Shown here one piece after another: positions 16,273 to 24,247 of a stretch of DNA of 60,124 nt. How positions within the stretch are numbered: position 1 is the first letter of the stretch; every line of letters starts with the position of its first letter. The stretch comes from Melioribacteraceae bacterium. Lineage in GTDB: Bacteria; Bacteroidota; Ignavibacteria; Ignavibacteriales; Melioribacteraceae. Under the pieces are notes generated by a model. That model did not search any database. It was not told the DNA's origin and saw nothing but the letters and a program-made list of their open reading frames with translations. The translations under genes and the position numbers were made by a program. The DNA lies in assembly GCA_016342755.1 (NCBI GenBank), contig JAEINS010000027.1, forward strand, positions 1 to 60,124. The letters run 5' to 3'.

Positions 16273-17142
16273 ATGGACGATAAAATACTTCAAGAAAAAC
16301 GCGAAAAGACAGCATTAGTTTTAACTAATGTTTACAACTTACCATCTATGTCTGCAATTATGATGGAAGTTTCCAGATTACTGGATGATCCTTCTACAAA
16401 TACCGATAAGCTTAGTAAGATGATAGGTAAAGATCAGGGTCTGTCTACAAAAATTCTTTCAATTGCAAATTCTCCTTTATATGGTTTGCCAAGAAAAGTA
16501 TCAACAATTGATTTTGCAATTTTGATAATCGGATTTCAGGATATCAAAAATATTGTTATTGCACTTTCTATGATTGATTCTTTCAAAAACAAATCAGATA
16601 AAAATCTTAATCAGGAAGAGTTTTGGAAACACTCAATTATTACCGGAAACGCGGCAAAAAGAATTGCCGAAGATCTTGGCTTTAGAATTGGCGGCGAAGC
16701 TTTTGTGGCCGGATTATTGCATGATCTTGGTATACCGGTAATTCACAAATATTTCCATTCAAGTTTCTTAGAAATTATTGAAGCAGTAAATGAAGGCGGC
16801 ATATTTCTTGAAGCAGAATTTAATACGTTAGGAATGACACATGCTGAAATAGGAAGATTTTTAGCGGCAAAATGGAATTTACCGGCACCTTTAGTTGATG
16901 CGGTTATTCATCATCATGATCCGGGAAAATCGGAAGAAAACGAAGTTCTTACAGCAGTTGTTCATTTAGCTGATTATATGACTCAGTTTTTGGAGCTTGG
17001 CGCATTTTATTGGGATAGTACAAATAAACTTGACCCTGCGGTTCTTGAAATATTAAAATTTGAAAATGAAGAAGCAGTGAACGAATTCATGGAAAAATAT
17101 AGAGAATTATTTACTAAAGAATTAGAAGCCATTAGGTTATAA
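16273..17142 (+). CDS. HDOD domain signalling protein 2 (tandem paralogue)
   Basis: This 289-residue protein has the same architecture as the gene before it, and the two align without gaps over most of their length. For example 'ANSPLYGLPRKVSTIDFAI' here equals 'ANSPLYGIPRKVSTIDFAI' there, and both share 'LLHDLGIPVI' and the following His-rich 'HHHDPG/HHNPSS' site. It retains an HD pair but lacks the GYP motif of c-di-GMP phosphodiesterases. The pair looks like a gene duplication old enough for DNA divergence. Two copies in tandem could form a heterodimer or have split targets; that is inference. Confidence 0.85.
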   Translation: MDDKILQEKREKTALVLTNVYNLPSMSAIMMEVSRLLDDPSTNTDKLSKMIGKDQGLSTKILSIANSPLYGLPRKVSTIDFAILIIGFQDIKNIVIALSMIDSFKNKSDKNLNQEEFWKHSIITGNAAKRIAEDLGFRIGGEAFVAGLLHDLGIPVIHKYFHSSFLEIIEAVNEGGIFLEAEFNTLGMTHAEIGRFLAAKWNLPAPLVDAVIHHHDPGKSEENEVLTAVVHLADYMTQFLELGAFYWDSTNKLDPAVLEILKFENEEAVNEFMEKYRELFTKELEAIRL

Positions 17143-17143
17143 A

Positions 17144-18457
17144 TTGATACTTCATAAAGAAAATACAAATAGTTACGAACCTTTTTACAAGTTACTTCAG
17201 GATTATAAAAACATTTCTGAAACTGGTGAACAGGAACTTATATTAGTTACCAATCCTGAAAAACATGACGGAATTAATCTTGTTGAAAAATACTCGCACA
17301 TGTTTCAGAATTTAATTTCATTCGAAAATGAAGTTAGAAGTATTTCTTCGCCGTCGCAATTAGCAGAAAAATTAAAACTGTCTTTAAAACGGATTCTTCC
17401 TGTTAAAGATGCTTCTCTTCTGTTTTTTGATGAATCTTTGGTTTCTCTTAAAGCTATTGGCGCAATTGAAAATGATTTACCCGATAGAATGAATCATTAT
17501 TATAAAGAAGGAATTCTGAATATTCTGTTTGAAGGTGAAAAGTCGATGATTTTACCTGAATTAAACAGTTATAATTCCGATGGCGCAAAACTGAATTATA
17601 TTATTTTTCCGTTTTTCGAAAACACAAAGAAAAAAGGTTTGCTTTGTATTTTATCATCTATTGTTCAGAAAAATTTCAACAATCTGGATAGACAAATTAT
17701 CCAGGTTCTGTTAAATGTTGCTTTAGCAAAAATTGATAAACTTTTTCTTAGAAGTAAACTTAATAGTACAATAGAAGAATTACAGACTTATCAGGCAAAA
17801 CTTTCAAATGATTTTAGACTTGCCGCAATTGGCGAATTAACCGAAGGAATTATAGAAGATATTTCAACTCCGCTGCAGGTTATTATGAGTAATGTTGATT
17901 TAATTGATGTATCTGACGATGACCAGACTGAGGTTAAAAAAATTAAACAGCAGGTTCGTAAAATAAATTCATCTATGAACAGACTTGTAAAGTTTTCAAA
18001 TCTTAATCAGAAGAATATTAAAATACAGCCATGTAATTTTAATAATGTATTAAACGAGTATTATAACCTTGTTAAATCAACTTTAGAAAGTGTTAATTTA
18101 GAATTTGTTTTAGATTTTGATGAAGACTTGCCGTCCATATTAAGTCATCCAAATTATATATTCCAAATATTAACTAACGTTATAGGGCTTATAAAAACTA
18201 ACTCAAAAGGTAACGGCGGCATTATTATACAGACACGCTATATTTCTGATGATGTAGTTTTAAAACTAGTTTCAACAGCCGAACTTAAATCCTATTCAAA
18301 ATTATTAAAAAATGATTCTAAGAATAGTGATTTGAATATTAAGATTATTGAAAGCCTTATGAATAAACATGAAGGTTCTTTTGAAGTAGAATCATTTCAA
18401 GGCGGCGGTTCAACAATTACTCTTAAGTTTCCTCTTAAAAGGAAGATTAGAAAATGA
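17144..18457 (+). CDS. GAF-type histidine kinase homologue with degenerate catalytic sites
   Basis: The layout is that of a soluble sensor kinase: a GAF-like sensor (about residues 60-205), a coiled coil, a DHp-like two-helix segment (225-290) and a GHKL-like ATPase remnant (300-430). The key residues are missing. In the H-box 'GELTEGIIEDISTPLQVIM' the phospho-accepting His is Glu238. The N-box Asn is not evident in 'FQILTNVIGLIKTNS', and no DxGxG G1 box follows; only the final 'GGGSTITLKFPL' resembles the family end. It is therefore probably a pseudokinase acting by binding. It starts with TTG 1 base after the HDOD gene and overlaps the next gene, inside the flagellar operon. Confidence 0.75.
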   Translation: MILHKENTNSYEPFYKLLQDYKNISETGEQELILVTNPEKHDGINLVEKYSHMFQNLISFENEVRSISSPSQLAEKLKLSLKRILPVKDASLLFFDESLVSLKAIGAIENDLPDRMNHYYKEGILNILFEGEKSMILPELNSYNSDGAKLNYIIFPFFENTKKKGLLCILSSIVQKNFNNLDRQIIQVLLNVALAKIDKLFLRSKLNSTIEELQTYQAKLSNDFRLAAIGELTEGIIEDISTPLQVIMSNVDLIDVSDDDQTEVKKIKQQVRKINSSMNRLVKFSNLNQKNIKIQPCNFNNVLNEYYNLVKSTLESVNLEFVLDFDEDLPSILSHPNYIFQILTNVIGLIKTNSKGNGGIIIQTRYISDDVVLKLVSTAELKSYSKLLKNDSKNSDLNIKIIESLMNKHEGSFEVESFQGGGSTITLKFPLKRKIRK

Positions 18458-18999
18458 AATTGAAAGTTCTAATATTAATTATTCTTATTTCTTTTGGTTC
18501 TGCTTTTGCACAAAAAATAGTACCCGGAAATAAAAATGATGTTAATATAAGATCTTATGTTGATAAACAGATTAAAGATGCTGAGAATAAAAATAGCGAT
18601 AAGAAAGTAAGTGTAAATAAAGCTAAAAAAGAATCGGCAATAATTAGTAAAGTATCAATCAATAATTTTTTAGTAAATAACAAAAGTTCATTATTAAAAG
18701 CCTTCTTCTTATTCGATGCATCAATATTGGCAGCAATTGTTATTTTTTGGAGAAGAAGAAATCAAAAAATCAAAGCGTATAAATCTTCAATGGTTTCCGA
18801 TAATATTCAATTAATTAGAGAAGAGAAAATTGGTTTAGAGTATTCTAAAAAAAGCAATAAAAGAAGATCTAAATTATTTGGGAAAGGTTCTTTTAAAGTA
18901 GAAAGCGGAGAATCTATAACCAGACTCGCGAAAAAACTATCCATTTCAAAAGGTGAAGTTCATCTTGCCGCAAAGATGAAAATGTTAGCCAACAGTTAA
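18454..18999 (+). CDS. Membrane protein with C-terminal helix-turn-helix-like motif (SwrB-like)
   Basis: This 181-residue protein has an N-terminal hydrophobic segment that looks like a signal peptide ('LILIILISFGSAFAQ'), a polar stretch, and a second membrane segment (about residues 70-92) followed by basic residues 'WRRRNQKIKAYK'. Its C-terminal tail, 'SITRLAKKLSISKGEVHLAA', resembles the last part of SwrB/DUF6115 proteins ('LGISKGEVELLL'-type). SwrB of B. subtilis lies after sigD and helps activate the export apparatus. The same relative place (after fliA, inside the operon) supports the comparison, but overall identity is low. The call is tentative. Confidence 0.5.
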   Translation: MKLKVLILIILISFGSAFAQKIVPGNKNDVNIRSYVDKQIKDAENKNSDKKVSVNKAKKESAIISKVSINNFLVNNKSSLLKAFFLFDASILAAIVIFWRRRNQKIKAYKSSMVSDNIQLIREEKIGLEYSKKSNKRRSKLFGKGSFKVESGESITRLAKKLSISKGEVHLAAKMKMLANS

Positions 19000-19000
19000 A

Positions 19001-20170
19001 ATGATTAACAGCGTAATGCATAATGTTTTCTTTAGTTCTGAAAACGTAAGAGTTAAAAGTCAGGGTAAAATTGAACTCCGTCCGCAAACAAATTCCATTG
19101 TATTATTAAACATTTTAGATAAAAGCCTTAAGAATTTCCGGTTATTAATTAATGGAAGCGTATTTCAGGCAGAACTTCCCATAAAGGCCGAAACTGGTGA
19201 TGTAGTGCTTGCAAAGGTTTTAAGTCAGAAACCATTAGTACTGGAATTAGCTAATCTTTTAAATCCCAAATTACTTACAAACACTGTTTATAACGATATA
19301 CTAAGCAAATTATCTATAAATGCTTCTGCTACTGCCAAAGAAGTTGTTAAAGAACTTATATCTGAAAAGAAGCCTTTGGTTAAAGGCAAAATGGAACGAA
19401 TCATTAATTACATAGATTCTAACAAGCTGAATCATGATGATTTACAGATCAATTTTTTAATTAACTTTTTTTGGCATTCGTCTGATAATTCTGAAGAAAT
19501 GCTGGAAAGACTTAACGATATATTTGATATAACTTTTACCAGGCTTGCAAGTAAGATATATGAATACACAATATTAGCCAATCGATTATATCCAACCAAC
19601 TCTTTCACACAAAAACTAAATAATGTCTTTGTATTTGATTACAAAAAATTTGAAATAGATAAAGATGATTTGCCCGTGAAAAATAAATCGGAAGCTATTC
19701 CAGAATTATTTGCTTTGCTGGAACTGACTGACAGCTTATTACCACACGAGAAAAAGGAACTAAAGCAGCTTTTACTAAAGTATATATTACAGAAATCAAT
19801 TTACCAGTATTATAATTTTCATCCGGAATTCACAATATTAAAACTTCCAAAAGAATTTCATCTAACACTTTTTAAGACAGAAATAAAACACTCTTACGGA
19901 GGTGAAGTAATAATAGCGTTATTGCTTAATTTAATGACTCCGAAATATGGAAGCATAATATTTAAGGGCAATTATTCGATGTTCAGATTAAACGGAGAAA
20001 TTTTATCTGACATAAATTCTATTGGACAAATAGATAAAATTATAAAAAAAATGAATGAAGAAATATCGGAAGAACTTGATATCGATTCAAAAATTTTCAC
20101 ATCCTTATTAAAAGAAAATATAGCTGTTGAAGATATAGGCAAAACCGGCAATATCAATTTTATGGCATAG
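19001..20170 (+). CDS. Putative second FliK-like hook-length/flagellar protein
   Basis: I see no clear full-length match. The N-terminus has a beta-rich region ('FRLLINGSVFQAELPIKAE', 'GDVVLAKVLSQKPLVLEL') like the N-terminal domain of some FliK proteins. The C-terminal 120 residues ('FTILKLPKEFHLTLF', 'GGEVIIALLLNLMTPKYGSI', 'MFRLNGEILSDI') follow the strand-loop-strand pattern of the FliK C-terminal domain. The central part is helical. At 389 residues it lacks the Lys/Glu-rich ruler of the fliK at the window's left edge. Its place before flgF-flgG fits a flagellar role. Confidence 0.45.
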   Translation: MINSVMHNVFFSSENVRVKSQGKIELRPQTNSIVLLNILDKSLKNFRLLINGSVFQAELPIKAETGDVVLAKVLSQKPLVLELANLLNPKLLTNTVYNDILSKLSINASATAKEVVKELISEKKPLVKGKMERIINYIDSNKLNHDDLQINFLINFFWHSSDNSEEMLERLNDIFDITFTRLASKIYEYTILANRLYPTNSFTQKLNNVFVFDYKKFEIDKDDLPVKNKSEAIPELFALLELTDSLLPHEKKELKQLLLKYILQKSIYQYYNFHPEFTILKLPKEFHLTLFKTEIKHSYGGEVIIALLLNLMTPKYGSIIFKGNYSMFRLNGEILSDINSIGQIDKIIKKMNEEISEELDIDSKIFTSLLKENIAVEDIGKTGNINFMA

Positions 20171-20181
20171 TATTAGTTAAC

Positions 20182-20403
20182 ATGAATAAGCAACAAATAT
20201 TAAATATTATTCGGAGAGAAGCAGAATCGGAAGGATTGATTTCGGCCGGTGATAAGTTAGTTAAAGATGCTTTAAGACTAATGTTTAATAAGCAGGCTGT
20301 ACCTGTTAAGATGAATAACATTACAGCTTATGTTATCAAAAATATTATGAAAGTTGGAACCGGGGACAAAGATGATAAAAGGTCTATATCAGGCAGCAAG
20401 TAA
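20182..20403 (+). CDS. Small protein of unknown function before flgF
   Basis: This 73-residue ORF starts with ATG 12 bases after the preceding gene and overlaps flgF by 32 bases. It is helical and charged ('QQILNIIRREAESEG', 'LVKDALRLMFNK'), with no signal peptide and no motif I recognise. It is not an FlhB C-terminal paralogue, since NPTH is missing, and does not look like FlgM. Tight packing within the operon is the main reason to believe it is real. Confidence 0.5.
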   Translation: MNKQQILNIIRREAESEGLISAGDKLVKDALRLMFNKQAVPVKMNNITAYVIKNIMKVGTGDKDDKRSISGSK

Positions 20404-21079
20404 TTTAATAGCCAAGCAAAAGAACATTGACATTACCGCAAACAATCTTGCCAATATAAATACAACCGGATTCAAAAGGGAAGTCCCTTTTTCTGAAGTA
20501 ATGGCACGCCTGGATAAACAGCCGGCAAAACAAATTACAGATTTAAGCAAAGGAAGTTTTGTTAAGACTTCTAACACGTTTGATCTTGCAATTTCCGGCG
20601 ATGCTTTTTTTATGGTTAAATCGGAAAACGGAACTGAGCTTACTTCTAATGGAAATTTTAAAGTTGATGATGAAGGATTTTTATCTGATGCGAATGGCAA
20701 CAGGGTAATGGGAGTAAACGGAGAGATAGATTTAACAGAAGCTTTTCTTGGGAAGCAAAAAACATTAGAAATTAATAAAGAAGGTGAGATAAAACTCGAT
20801 AATGAGATTATCAATAAACTATTAATTGGGAAAATAGATGATTCACTAAAAATGACAAGAGTTTCAGGACAGAATTTTGCGTTTACTGAAGGCGGTTATA
20901 CAGAAGCCGGAGTTGATGAGTATGAAATTAATCAAGGATACCTTGAGGAATCGAACATAAATCCTGTTATTGAAATGAAAAACATGATCCAGATAGAAAA
21001 GGATTTCGAGGCTACTAAAAAGATGATTGGATACATGGATCAGTTGATGGCAATGAATAAAGAAATTGGAAGAATATAA
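20372..21079 (+). CDS. flgF: Flagellar basal body rod protein FlgF
   Basis: FlgF is a proximal rod subunit. The N-terminal rod motif is intact ('NIDITANNLANINTTGFKRE', residues 19-38), and the C-terminal partner helix is 'QGYLEESNINPVIEMKNMIQ'. The 235-residue length suits FlgF, and the paralogous FlgG follows. Starting at the ATG 20372 gives the expected N-terminus 'MIKGLYQAASNLIAKQ'; the longer TTG-initiated form would add six odd residues. The order flgF-flgG-flgA-flgH-flgI confirms the call over FlgG or FlgE. Confidence 0.88.
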   Translation: MIKGLYQAASNLIAKQKNIDITANNLANINTTGFKREVPFSEVMARLDKQPAKQITDLSKGSFVKTSNTFDLAISGDAFFMVKSENGTELTSNGNFKVDDEGFLSDANGNRVMGVNGEIDLTEAFLGKQKTLEINKEGEIKLDNEIINKLLIGKIDDSLKMTRVSGQNFAFTEGGYTEAGVDEYEINQGYLEESNINPVIEMKNMIQIEKDFEATKKMIGYMDQLMAMNKEIGRI

Positions 21080-21093
21080 AGAGGAGATACATT

Positions 21094-21891
21094 ATGCCAG
21101 ATACAGCCTTAAACGCAGCAGCTTCGGGTTTATATGCACAGCAAGTTAATATTAAAACAATTGCTAACAATATTGCTAACATAAACACTACAAGCTTTAA
21201 AAAGAACAGAGCCGAATTTAAAGACCTTATGTATCAGGATATTTCAACTAATCCGGAAAACAGCGATATACCGGGGTTCGTGGAAGATTCGGACTCTACA
21301 ATACAAGTTGGTACTGGTGTTAAGCCAACTTCCACTCAAAAAATATTTACGCAGGGTAATTTACAACAGACCGGACAAAAATTAGATATGGCAATTCATG
21401 GCGACGGATTTTTTCAGCTAAGAAATGCGGATGGTAATTATGTTTACTCACGTGATGGTTCGTTTAAACTATCAGCCGATGGGTCTGTTGTTTCATCGGG
21501 CGGACACTTATTAGAACCTGGTTTCACAGTTAACGCGGATGTTCTTAGCATAGAAATGACAACCGATGGAACTGTAAGCGCGATTGGAACAGACGGACAA
21601 AAAGTTGACATAGGAAATATTGAACTTGTAAAGTTTGTAAACCCCGGCGGATTAAAAGCACTTGGTAATAATCTTTATTCAGAAACGGAACAATCAGGAA
21701 TTCCATTAATAGGAACTCCGGGTTCAGAAGGTTTTGGAGAAGTCCATCAAGGATATCTTGAATCATCAAACGTAGATATAGTTGAAGAAATGATGAACAT
21801 GATTACCGCGCAAAGAGCATACGAGATAAATTCTAAAACTGTTAAAACTGTTGATGATATGATGACGATGGCAAATAATCTGAAGCAATAA
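21094..21891 (+). CDS. flgG: Flagellar distal rod protein FlgG
   Basis: FlgG forms the distal rod that crosses the periplasm. It starts 'PDTALNAAASGLYAQQ' and carries the rod motif 'IANNIANINTTSFKKNRAEF'. The FlgG-specific 'FKDLMYQDI' follows, then 'VGTGVKPTSTQKIFTQGNLQ' and the C-terminal 'HQGYLESSNVDIVEEMMNMI' with 'QRAYEINSKTV'. The length of 265 residues is typical. It has a good AGAGGAG site 8 bases before the ATG, better than most genes in this operon, in line with high demand for this protein. Confidence 0.96.
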   Translation: MPDTALNAAASGLYAQQVNIKTIANNIANINTTSFKKNRAEFKDLMYQDISTNPENSDIPGFVEDSDSTIQVGTGVKPTSTQKIFTQGNLQQTGQKLDMAIHGDGFFQLRNADGNYVYSRDGSFKLSADGSVVSSGGHLLEPGFTVNADVLSIEMTTDGTVSAIGTDGQKVDIGNIELVKFVNPGGLKALGNNLYSETEQSGIPLIGTPGSEGFGEVHQGYLESSNVDIVEEMMNMITAQRAYEINSKTVKTVDDMMTMANNLKQ

Positions 21892-21904
21892 CTAAGGATT
21901 AACA

Positions 21905-22564
21905 ATGGTATCAATTATAATAGCCATATTATTTATGTTTGGTTTATCAGAATCATTTCAAGATAATTTGGATGCTTATTTAAATAATCATTTAAGTGAG
22001 TATTCAAAATATTCATACGAAATTATTACCCTTCCAAATAATATATCAAACTTGAATGACGGAATAGATTTGGATAAATCCAGAGAGTACAAGTTAAATA
22101 ATGGTTATATGTATATACCTGTTCATATACAGCCTAAAAATGGAAAAGGAACTAATGGATATATTACTCTAAAACTTAAGTTATATAAAGAAGTATTAGT
22201 TTCTATAAACGAAATTGAACGTGGCATAGAATTAGCGGAATCAGATTTCATAAAAGTTTATAAAGATGTTACACAGCTAAGAGTTGAAGCAGTTTATACA
22301 ACAGAATATTTAAGCGATAAAAGAACAAAGGTTAAAATTTCAAAAGGTCAGGTTCTTTCAAAAAATGCATTTGAACAAATTCCGGTAATAAGAATCGGTG
22401 ATAAAATTACTGCTTATATAAAAAAAGGAACGGTTGAAATTTCGATGGATGTTAAAGCAAAACAAGACGGTTACAGAAATAAGATTATTAGAGTTCTCTC
22501 GGATGAAAACAGAATTTATAAAGCAAAAGTTGAAAGTTCTAAAAAAGTTTTAATAGTTGAGTAA
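21905..22564 (+). CDS. flgA: P-ring assembly chaperone FlgA
   Basis: FlgA is a periplasmic chaperone for P-ring formation around the rod. A hydrophobic N-terminus serves as a short signal. The C-terminal two-thirds have the SAF-like FlgA pattern: 'INEIERGIELAESDF', 'GQVLSKNAFEQIPVIRIGD' and the final 'KIIRVLSDENRIYKAKVES' (FlgA ends 'vrN..sgk...g.V'). The 219-residue length agrees. It stands directly before flgH and flgI, which need it. Confidence 0.88.
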   Translation: MVSIIIAILFMFGLSESFQDNLDAYLNNHLSEYSKYSYEIITLPNNISNLNDGIDLDKSREYKLNNGYMYIPVHIQPKNGKGTNGYITLKLKLYKEVLVSINEIERGIELAESDFIKVYKDVTQLRVEAVYTTEYLSDKRTKVKISKGQVLSKNAFEQIPVIRIGDKITAYIKKGTVEISMDVKAKQDGYRNKIIRVLSDENRIYKAKVESSKKVLIVE

Positions 22565-22567
22565 AAT

Positions 22568-23146
22568 ATGAAAAAGATAAAAATTTTAATTCTATTAATA
22601 ATATTACCAATAATAATTTCTGCTCAGGACATGAGACAGAACGCGTTTCAATCGTTGTTCTCGGATTATAAAGCAAGCAGAATAGGAGATGCTGTAACAA
22701 TACTGGTTGTTGAATCTTCGCAGGCTTCTAATCAGGCTTCCAAAAGAACAGACAATGAAAGTGATGTCGGATTTAATCTTTCGGGTACAATGGACGGAGA
22801 ACCAATGCTGCCGAAGATGGATTTTGATGTTGGCTCCAGAGATAATTTTGAAGGCAGCGGAGTTACAAGATCTCAGGGAATGGTAAAAACAAAATTAAGT
22901 GCCAGAATTGATTCGGTATTAGCTAATGGTGATTTAAGAATTATTGGCAGCCGCAAAATAACTATCAATGGCGAAGAACAAATGATCCAGATAAAAGGTA
23001 TTGTTAGAACCGGTGATATTAAACATGATAACTCAGTTTACTCTTACAACATTTCTGATATGGAAATTGTTTTTGAAGGTAAAGGTGATATTGAAGACGC
23101 ACAGAGTCCCGGATTCTTAAGTAAAATTTTCCATTGGATTTTTTAG
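22568..23146 (+). CDS. flgH: Flagellar L-ring protein FlgH, apparently not a lipoprotein
   Basis: FlgH forms the outer-membrane bushing around the rod. The family core is present: 'RIGDAVTILVVESSQASNQA', 'KTKLSARIDSVLANGDLRI' and 'NGEEQMIQIKGIVRTGDI', ending 'YNISDMEIVFEGKGDIEDAQ'. The signal peptide ends '...IISAQDM' without a lipobox Cys, while most FlgH proteins are lipoproteins. At 192 residues it is slightly short. It overlaps flgI only if the latter's TTG is used. A true outer membrane is implied by this gene and flgI. Confidence 0.93.
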   Translation: MKKIKILILLIILPIIISAQDMRQNAFQSLFSDYKASRIGDAVTILVVESSQASNQASKRTDNESDVGFNLSGTMDGEPMLPKMDFDVGSRDNFEGSGVTRSQGMVKTKLSARIDSVLANGDLRIIGSRKITINGEEQMIQIKGIVRTGDIKHDNSVYSYNISDMEIVFEGKGDIEDAQSPGFLSKIFHWIF

Positions 23147-23154
23147 GTATTAAT

Positions 23155-24246
23155 ATGAAAAAAGTTTTATTAATTATAATTCTCTTGATATTTACCTCTG
23201 CTTCTCAAGCACAGAGAATTAAAGATATATCATACTTTAAAGGTGTTCAGTCGGAAATGCTTATTAGTTATGGTCTTGTTGTAGGTCTTGCCGGTTCAGG
23301 TGATAGCCATAGATCTTCTTTTACAGTTCAGTCAGTAGTAAGTATGTTAAAGCGATTTGGAATTACAGCTCCCGAAACCAATCTTAGAACCAGAAATGTT
23401 GCAGCGGTAATGATAACTGCCAGAGTTAATAATCTGCTTAAACCTGGTGCCGAGTTTGATGTAACAGTTTCTTCAGCAGGCGATGCAACAAGTTTAATGG
23501 GCGGAACACTTTTAATGACTCCGCTTTCAGCAAAAGACGGAACAGTGATTGCAAGATGCCAGGGTCCAATCTCGGTTGGCGGGTACGATATAAACACAGC
23601 ATCCGGCGGCAGACTAGCCCGAAACCATGCTGCCACGGGAAGAATTCCGTCCGGAGGAATTTTAGAAAAAGAATTAGAGGCTATATCATTAGTCGGCAGC
23701 GAAGTTAGTGTAATACTTAAACATCCTGATTTCACAACGGCAAACAATGTAGCAGTAGCAATAAATACGGCAATAGGTGATGAAACCGCCATTGCAGAAG
23801 GAGCTGCGGAAATAAAAATTACAGTGCCGCAGGACAGACAAGATAATTTTGCAGCCTTTTTAGCTGCTATAGAAGCCATTGAAGTTGAATATGATTACAT
23901 AGCAAAAGTGGTATTAAATGAGAGAACCGGAACTGTTGTAGCCGGTGAAAAAGTAAAAATACAGCCAGTTACAATTTCTCATGGAAGCTTAAACATTAGT
24001 ATTAAATCATTTCCTATTATATCGCAGCCAAACGCATTTGCAGAAGGCGAAACAACCTTGTTTAATAATTTAGTTCCTACTGTTTCCGAGGAAGGAGCAA
24101 ACGCAGTTTCTATACAAGGAGCTTCCAATGTTCAGGAAGTTGCAGCCGCGTTAAATTCCTTACAGATTTCTCCAAGAGATATAATAGCTATTTTCCAAGC
24201 ATTAAAAGAAGCTGGTGCATTATCAGCAGAATTGGTGATAATATAA
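23155..24246 (+). CDS. flgI: Flagellar P-ring protein FlgI
   Basis: FlgI is the periplasmic peptidoglycan ring of the basal body. A signal peptide ('VLLIIILLIFTSASQAQ') precedes 'RIKDISYFKGVQSEMLISYG' and 'GLVVGLAGSGDS', the FlgI opening. The C-terminus has 'LNERTGTVVAGEKVKIQPVT' and 'LNSLQISPRDIIAIFQALKE', both diagnostic. The ATG at 23155 gives the expected signal peptide; a TTG 21 bases upstream would add seven residues inside flgH. Length is 363 residues. The antisense frame over this gene is an artefact of its codon use. Confidence 0.96.
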   Translation: MKKVLLIIILLIFTSASQAQRIKDISYFKGVQSEMLISYGLVVGLAGSGDSHRSSFTVQSVVSMLKRFGITAPETNLRTRNVAAVMITARVNNLLKPGAEFDVTVSSAGDATSLMGGTLLMTPLSAKDGTVIARCQGPISVGGYDINTASGGRLARNHAATGRIPSGGILEKELEAISLVGSEVSVILKHPDFTTANNVAVAINTAIGDETAIAEGAAEIKITVPQDRQDNFAAFLAAIEAIEVEYDYIAKVVLNERTGTVVAGEKVKIQPVTISHGSLNISIKSFPIISQPNAFAEGETTLFNNLVPTVSEEGANAVSIQGASNVQEVAAALNSLQISPRDIIAIFQALKEAGALSAELVII

Positions 24247-24247
24247 A

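Noticed and set aside
15374-17142. HDOD genes as c-di-GMP phosphodiesterases
   Set aside because: They have an HD pair but no GYP motif and match HDOD text throughout.
17144-18457. The pseudokinase and the REC-DHp protein (33037) as the split halves of one kinase
   Set aside because: The pseudokinase also lacks N and G1 boxes, so it could not supply the ATPase function to His152.
20182-20403. FlhB C-terminal paralogue (YlqH-like) next to a FliK-like gene
   Set aside because: No NPTH motif or FlhB-like strand order is present.
23328-23879. 183-residue open frame on the minus strand
   Set aside because: It lies wholly antisense to flgI, has no family pattern or ribosome site, and is a codon-bias shadow.
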